Source of the DNA: an uncultured Clostridia bacterium
GTDB taxonomy: Bacteria > Bacillota > Clostridia > Christensenellales > CAG-138
Assembly (NCBI GenBank): GCA_937915925.1
Contig: CALGGM010000088.1
Location: 3,404 to 67,403, forward strand
Length of the DNA: 64,000 bases
Direction: 5' to 3'
The notes under the pieces are model-generated. The model made no database searches. It was not told the origin of the DNA and worked only from the letters and a program-made list of their open reading frames with translations. Below are positions 61,142 through 64,000 of the stretch, one piece after another (position 1 is the first letter of the stretch; each line of letters begins with the position of its first letter). The position numbers and the translations under genes are program-made.

Positions 61142-61270
61142 ATGAATGCGACCGGCAAAAGAGAACGCCGGTGCAGATACACCGTTTTCCCTGATCAAGG
61201 AAACGAGGCCGTTGCCGCTTCGGGACGCTGGGGTGATAAGCACAGATTACACGGACAAAGAAAGAGTTAA
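61142..61270 (+). CDS. small basic peptide (42 aa)
   Basis: GGGAGGG stands 5 nt before ATG 61142. The product starts MNATGKRERRCRYTVFPDQG and ends HRLHGQRKS; it is basic and probably binds nucleic acid or protein. It ends 5 bp before the excisionase-like gene. Not a recognised family. Confidence 0.45.
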   Translation: MNATGKRERRCRYTVFPDQGNEAVAASGRWGDKHRLHGQRKS

Positions 61271-61275
61271 GACCA

Positions 61276-61488
61276 ATGAACAAAAACCCTTACACAAATA
61301 CAAACGAGTTGCCCTACACATTAAGTGTAGAAGAAATGGCGGCGTTTCTGGGTATCTCCAGAGTCGGCGCTTACAATCTGAGCCACAGCAAGGGATTCCC
61401 GTCGAAGCGGATCGGAAAGTGCATCCTGATTCCACGGGACGAGTTTCTTGCATGGCTGAAGGAACTGCCGGAGGTGAGTAACGGATGA
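61276..61488 (+). CDS. excisionase-like helix-turn-helix protein
   Basis: 70 residues. TLSVEEMAAFLGISRVGAYN and GFPSKRIGKCILIPRDEFLA form a MerR-like HTH_17 winged helix as in Xis/AlpA proteins. These bend DNA at attachment sites or regulate element genes. It overlaps parB by ATGA. No integrase is found in the window. Confidence 0.8.
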   Translation: MNKNPYTNTNELPYTLSVEEMAAFLGISRVGAYNLSHSKGFPSKRIGKCILIPRDEFLAWLKELPEVSNG

Positions 61489-62417
61489 GTACGAAACAAA
61501 TCAAAGAAACCGTCGCCCCGATCCGCATCGATCAGATCCAGCCCTTTGCGGATCATCCGTTCAAGGTGGAACAGGACGTGGCTATGGCAGAGCTCAAAGA
61601 AAGCGTCGCATTGAACGGCGTTTTAGAACCGGTGCTGCTCCGACCGAAAGGCGACGGATATGAAATGCTTTCCGGTCACCGCAGAATGGCGGTCTGTAAG
61701 GAGCTCGGTATTGAAACGATCCCTGCAATCGTCCGCGATCTCGACGACGCGGAAGCAACGTTGGCAATGGTGGACGCCAACCGTCAGCGGGAGCATTTGT
61801 ATCCGAGCGAGAAGGCGTTTGCGTATAAAATGCGAGACGACGCCTTGAAGCGTATTGCCGCGGGACACGGTGTCCCGCCGAACGGACGCACTACAGAGCA
61901 GATCGGCAAAGAGAACCACATGAGTGATCGAAACGTAAGGCATTATATCCGTCTGACACGGTTACTGCCGGAGCTTTTGAAACTGGTGGACAGCAATAAG
62001 CTCGGAGCGAGTATTGCGGAAACGCTCTCATTCCTCTCCAAGCCGGAACAGGAGACGGTGCTCTCATTCATGCAGTCGGAACTGCGTGCACCGAGTAAGG
62101 AGCAGGCGCAGCGGTTGAAGCAGCTGCACGAGGACGGCGAGTTCACGGAAGACGCGGCAAGGGCGATTTTCCAAAGCGGGAAAAACAAGGCATCCGAGAA
62201 GATCACGATCCCGATGGAAATGCTCGAACGGTTCTTTACATCGGATGAGACGCCCGCGCAGATGACGGAAGCGATCATTGCGGCTTTGGAGCAAAGGGAC
62301 AAGCTGAAAGCGTTGTTTCCGAATCACGTTTCACAGAAACAGATGGATGACGCAATCCAAGAGGGACTGAAACTGTGGAAGCAGAAGCAGGCGCGGCAGA
62401 AGCAGCAGGAGCGGTAA
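61485..62417 (+). CDS. ParB/Spo0J-type DNA-binding protein
   Basis: 310 residues. N-terminal ParB nuclease-like domain: IQPFADHPFKVEQDVAMAEL, GVLEPVLLRP, LSGHRRMAVCKELGI (the GHRR box, residues about 65-68) and VDANRQREHL. Then a helix-turn-helix region (NHMSDRNVRHYIRLTRLLPE) and a helical C-terminus. Such orphan ParB proteins on integrative elements act in stabilisation or as transcription regulators; no ParA is adjacent. A 19-bp palindrome inside the gene may be its own site. Confidence 0.85.
   Translation: MSTKQIKETVAPIRIDQIQPFADHPFKVEQDVAMAELKESVALNGVLEPVLLRPKGDGYEMLSGHRRMAVCKELGIETIPAIVRDLDDAEATLAMVDANRQREHLYPSEKAFAYKMRDDALKRIAAGHGVPPNGRTTEQIGKENHMSDRNVRHYIRLTRLLPELLKLVDSNKLGASIAETLSFLSKPEQETVLSFMQSELRAPSKEQAQRLKQLHEDGEFTEDAARAIFQSGKNKASEKITIPMEMLERFFTSDETPAQMTEAIIAALEQRDKLKALFPNHVSQKQMDDAIQEGLKLWKQKQARQKQQER
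61860..61878. repeat. 19-bp palindrome within parB, candidate site 2
   Basis: GCGGGACACGGTGTCCCGC, identical to the core of the palindrome at 60788-60808. It encodes part of AGHGVPPNG in ParB, so the site is preserved inside coding sequence. Confidence 0.6.
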
Positions 62418-62633
62418 CGGCACGAACGGCGGCAGGGCGTTCTTCTTCGGTAGGTTTATGGCGCGGGGAGGCAACTCCCCGCACCATCCCGGACATAGAA
62501 AATGATAGCACTTTTCGATCTGAAAAGAGGCTCAAAAATGATAGCATTTTCATTCTTTCACGTCGGAATACGGTAACAAATCATCTCTGTTCCGGGAACG
62601 GTAAATCGATCCTGTTAGGGAGTAGCAAGCATG

Positions 62634-62699
62634 GGGTTGTGGTAGCACAACCCGGTCGTAAGGGAGCGCCCTTAAACCCCGACGCGCCGGAAACCGGCG
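62634..62699. other. candidate oriT with three hairpins
   Basis: GGGTTGTG/CACAACCC (62634-62641 with 62646-62653, loop GTAG), TAAGGG/CCCTTA (62659-62664 with 62669-62674, loop AGCG) and CGCCGG/CCGGCG (62685-62690 with 62694-62699). The second contains GCGCCCTTA, reminiscent of nic regions of the RSF1010 type (AAGTGCGCCCT). It lies directly upstream of mobC and the relaxase start, the usual place. The rest of 62418-62738 has no gene. Confidence 0.55.
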
Positions 62700-62738
62700 A
62701 AACAGCAAATTACTACAATTACAGGAGGAAAACAAACC

Positions 62739-63092
62739 ATGCTGAAACACAGCATTCAAATCAACTTCCGCGTTAACGCGGAGGAGCAACAATTATTACA
62801 GCAAAACGCAAAGAAATGCGGGCTATCCATAGCAAAATATCTGCGCTTTCTGATTCGCGGGTATGTCCCAAAGGAGCAGCCGCCGATGGATTATAAGACG
62901 CTGATCCGCGAGCTGCACGCAATCTGGAACAGTATGAATCAGATCGCGGCAAGAGCGAATACGACGGGATTCTTTCTGAAAGAACAATATGCCGATAATG
63001 TGCAAAAACTGAACGCGGCGGTTCTTGAGATTCAGCGGGCGGTCACTTTGTCGGAGAAACTATATGGCGACGACAAAGATATGGGCGGTTAA
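62739..63092 (+). CDS. mobC: MobC-like relaxosome protein
   Basis: 117 residues, AGGAGG before the start. Ribbon-helix-helix N-terminus (SIQINFRVNAEEQQLLQQNA, GLSIAKYLRFLIRGYVP) and the MobC helix ELHAIWNSMNQIAARANTTG. It binds oriT and helps the relaxase open the DNA. It overlaps the relaxase start. Confidence 0.85.
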   Translation: MLKHSIQINFRVNAEEQQLLQQNAKKCGLSIAKYLRFLIRGYVPKEQPPMDYKTLIRELHAIWNSMNQIAARANTTGFFLKEQYADNVQKLNAAVLEIQRAVTLSEKLYGDDKDMGG

Positions 63093-63249
63093 AAGCCGTC
63101 TCGATCACGTTCTCAGTTATGCGGAGGATAAGGAAAAGACGGAGAATAAGGAGTGGAGCAAGGTCGATTATCAGTCCATGCGCGACGTTATGGACTACTT
63201 TATTAGTAAAAGACGAAGAAGAACATTGAGAATGAAGCGAAAAGAATAA
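63064..63249 (+). pseudogene. N-terminal stub of a MobA/relaxase
   Basis: MATTKIWAVKSRLDHVLSYA then EDKEKTENKEWSKVDYQSMR matches the first strand-helix of relaxase/mobilization nucleases. After VMDYF the sequence turns basic (ISKRRRRTLRMKRKE) and stops at 61 residues; catalytic Tyr/His motifs further on are absent. The element cannot mobilise itself. Confidence 0.7.
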
Positions 63250-63295
63250 GCCCGAAGCGTGAGTGCGCTTCGAGCTTTGGTGTTGCGTGCTGCGG

Positions 63296-63649
63296 TTATT
63301 CGCCATAGACGATCTCGCAGAGGACGAGTTCTTCTGTGCGGGCGCGGAGGTTGTTCATGCGGCGGAGCCATTCCATTTGGTTCTCGGCTTTCAGGCGCTC
63401 GGTGATGCCCTCAAGCGGCGCCATTTCGGAAACCGTGGCTTCGATCTGCTCCCTTGCCGTGCGGTCGATCTCTAAAAGATGCTCGGTCAGTTTGCCGGAG
63501 AGGACGAGGGCGATCAGGGTGCCGTCGTTCCGTTGCTCCAGGAAACGCTTCCGCATCCTGCCGTACTTGCCGATGGGGACGTCGGGCGCGGGATCGAGGA
63601 CCAGATTCGGGATCTGAATGCTGCCGACCGTGGTATATGTGACGTTCAT
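63296..63649 (-). CDS. tnpV: TnpV-like transposon-encoded protein, copy 2
   Basis: 117 residues, GGAGGT before ATG 63649. Same pattern as copy 1 (MNVTYTTVGSIQIPNL, GKYGRMRKRFLEQ, NQMEWLRRMNNLRARTEEL) with scattered substitutions. DNA similarity extends about 120 bp upstream of both genes. Copy 1 at 5779 is in the same orientation, so the pair forms direct repeats 57 kb apart. A recombinase tail follows on the right, as expected for a Tn4451-like unit. Confidence 0.8.
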   Translation of the reverse strand: MNVTYTTVGSIQIPNLVLDPAPDVPIGKYGRMRKRFLEQRNDGTLIALVLSGKLTEHLLEIDRTAREQIEATVSEMAPLEGITERLKAENQMEWLRRMNNLRARTEELVLCEIVYGE

Positions 63650-63662
63650 TTCGATACCTCCT

Positions 63663-63779
63663 TTAATGAATCCGATGTACTTCGCACGGGGGCTGCTTTC
63701 GCCGGACGGAAGTATGCGTTCCGAGCAGGATCGGCAGATGAATCTTTGCATACTCCAGCACGTCCCTCGCCGCTACCAA
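63663..63779 (-). pseudogene. C-terminal part of TnpV-linked small protein, copy 2
   Basis: Minus frame VGELVAARDVLEYAKIHLPI then LLGTHTSVRRKQPP and HRIH-stop, paralogous to the copy ending at 6146. The start is not clear; the frame is open further to the right but becomes basic and unlikely. Confidence 0.45.
63767..63778. other. candidate attachment core TCGCCGCTACCA (site C)
   Basis: Third occurrence of the tRNA-Met acceptor-end 12-mer. Left side is TnpV-unit sequence as at site A; right side is recombinase-fragment sequence. Confidence 0.4.
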
Positions 63780-63789
63780 TTCTCCAACG

Positions 63790-63823
63790 GACGTCAATGG
63801 GGAATCACGTTGACGTCTGTTTT
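63790..63823 (+). terminator. terminator beside the recombinase tail
   Basis: GACGTCAA (63790-63797) pairs with TTGACGTC (63810-63817), then TGTTTTTT. Confidence 0.6.
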
Positions 63824-63909
63824 TTCTTTGTCCGAGCTGACCTCGATCCTGTCGACGAGCAGATGCACTGCGCGGCGGTCCGGCGCGGCGCTGATCGCCT
63901 TCTTTCATC
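63805..63909 (-). pseudogene. C-terminal stub of a large serine recombinase
   Basis: The minus frame reads KAISAAPDRRAVHLLVDRIE and VSSDKEKTDVNVIPH, then stop. This is the end of the DUF4368-type tail of TnpX-like serine recombinases. A TGA lies in frame just before it, so the rest is missing or shifted. It supports a Tn4451-like origin of the neighbouring TnpV unit. Confidence 0.5.
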
Positions 63910-64000
63910 ATAATTTTGCTGTTCAAAAATTCGTGCCATCATGGCCAATGTCATTAAGTTAAAACCGGATAATGGCAGCTTCATCATAGATTCTGAGGAT

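Overview
The window looks like chromosome of an uncultured anaerobic gut-type Clostridia (Bacillota). The signs are ABC sugar and peptide importers of Gram-positive type, LacI and FCD-GntR regulators, AGGAGG-type ribosome binding sites almost everywhere, lipoprotein signal peptides, a ferredoxin:thioredoxin reductase catalytic chain, and integrative elements of Tn4451-like and MobC/relaxase type. The species assignment is inference. There is no complete tRNA or rRNA gene.

Layout. (1) 1-3.5 kb: minus-strand accessory genes. These are a protein running off the left edge, two tiny membrane proteins, a zinc-ribbon protein with three Ltp repeats, and a SWIM-motif protein. (2) 3.5-5.75 kb: three tandem-repeat arrays, then a hipB-hipS-hipT (split HipA) toxin-antitoxin operon behind three operators spaced exactly 41 bp apart. 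(3) 5.78-6.3 kb: a TnpV unit whose paralogue lies at 63.3-63.8 kb. (4) 6.4-23.5 kb: a membrane-lipid island. It holds two diacylglycerol-kinase-family genes, an accessory FtsH, a 1408-residue activase/dehydratase protein related to the plasmalogen protein PlsA, a two-component system, a TIM-barrel protein, a radical SAM protein, a CDP-diglyceride synthase and an acyltransferase. Between the intact genes of its first half lie stubs of a histidine kinase, MscS, a CDP-alcohol phosphatidyltransferase, YitT and an ABC transporter. Five promoters in the island share a TTTCGTTTCAGTTTAGA-like box placed exactly 9 nt before the -10 element, which argues for one regulon, most simply driven by the resident two-component system.

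(5) 24.4-32 kb: a lipoprotein, an ABC exporter pair, a trigger-factor-like chaperone, thioredoxin and an FTR-like protein, facing a LytTR regulator and an AgrC-like kinase. The second exporter, the chaperone and the kinase each carry an in-frame TAG and/or a +1 in a homopolymer. (6) 32.5-46.4 kb: a MATE exporter, then an FCD-GntR regulator and RraA-type aldolase divergent from a GalB-like hydratase, a Dpp-type importer, two VOC proteins, a LeuC/LeuD-like pair, a second RraA protein and a D-2-hydroxyacid dehydrogenase. I read this as a hydroxy-polycarboxylate catabolic operon that would end in aldol cleavage to pyruvate. Several TGATCA-centred palindromes fill the divergent control region. (7) 46.5-47.8 kb: a junction zone with a dispersed repeat, gene stubs and a 3' fragment of tRNA-Met.

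(8) 47.8-60.5 kb: a LacI-controlled sucrose/fructan locus with an ABC importer (ATPase, two permeases, binding protein), a carbohydrate-binding lipoprotein, an exported GH32 lipoprotein, a DUF624 protein, a cytoplasmic GH32 hydrolase and a fructokinase. (9) 60.5-64 kb: remains of a mobilizable element with an excisionase-like protein, a ParB-like protein, a candidate oriT, MobC and a truncated relaxase, then the second TnpV unit and the tail of a serine recombinase. A 12-bp sequence equal to the tRNA acceptor end occurs at 6250, 47555 and 63767 and may be an attachment core.

All functions come from reading motifs by eye. No database search was run.
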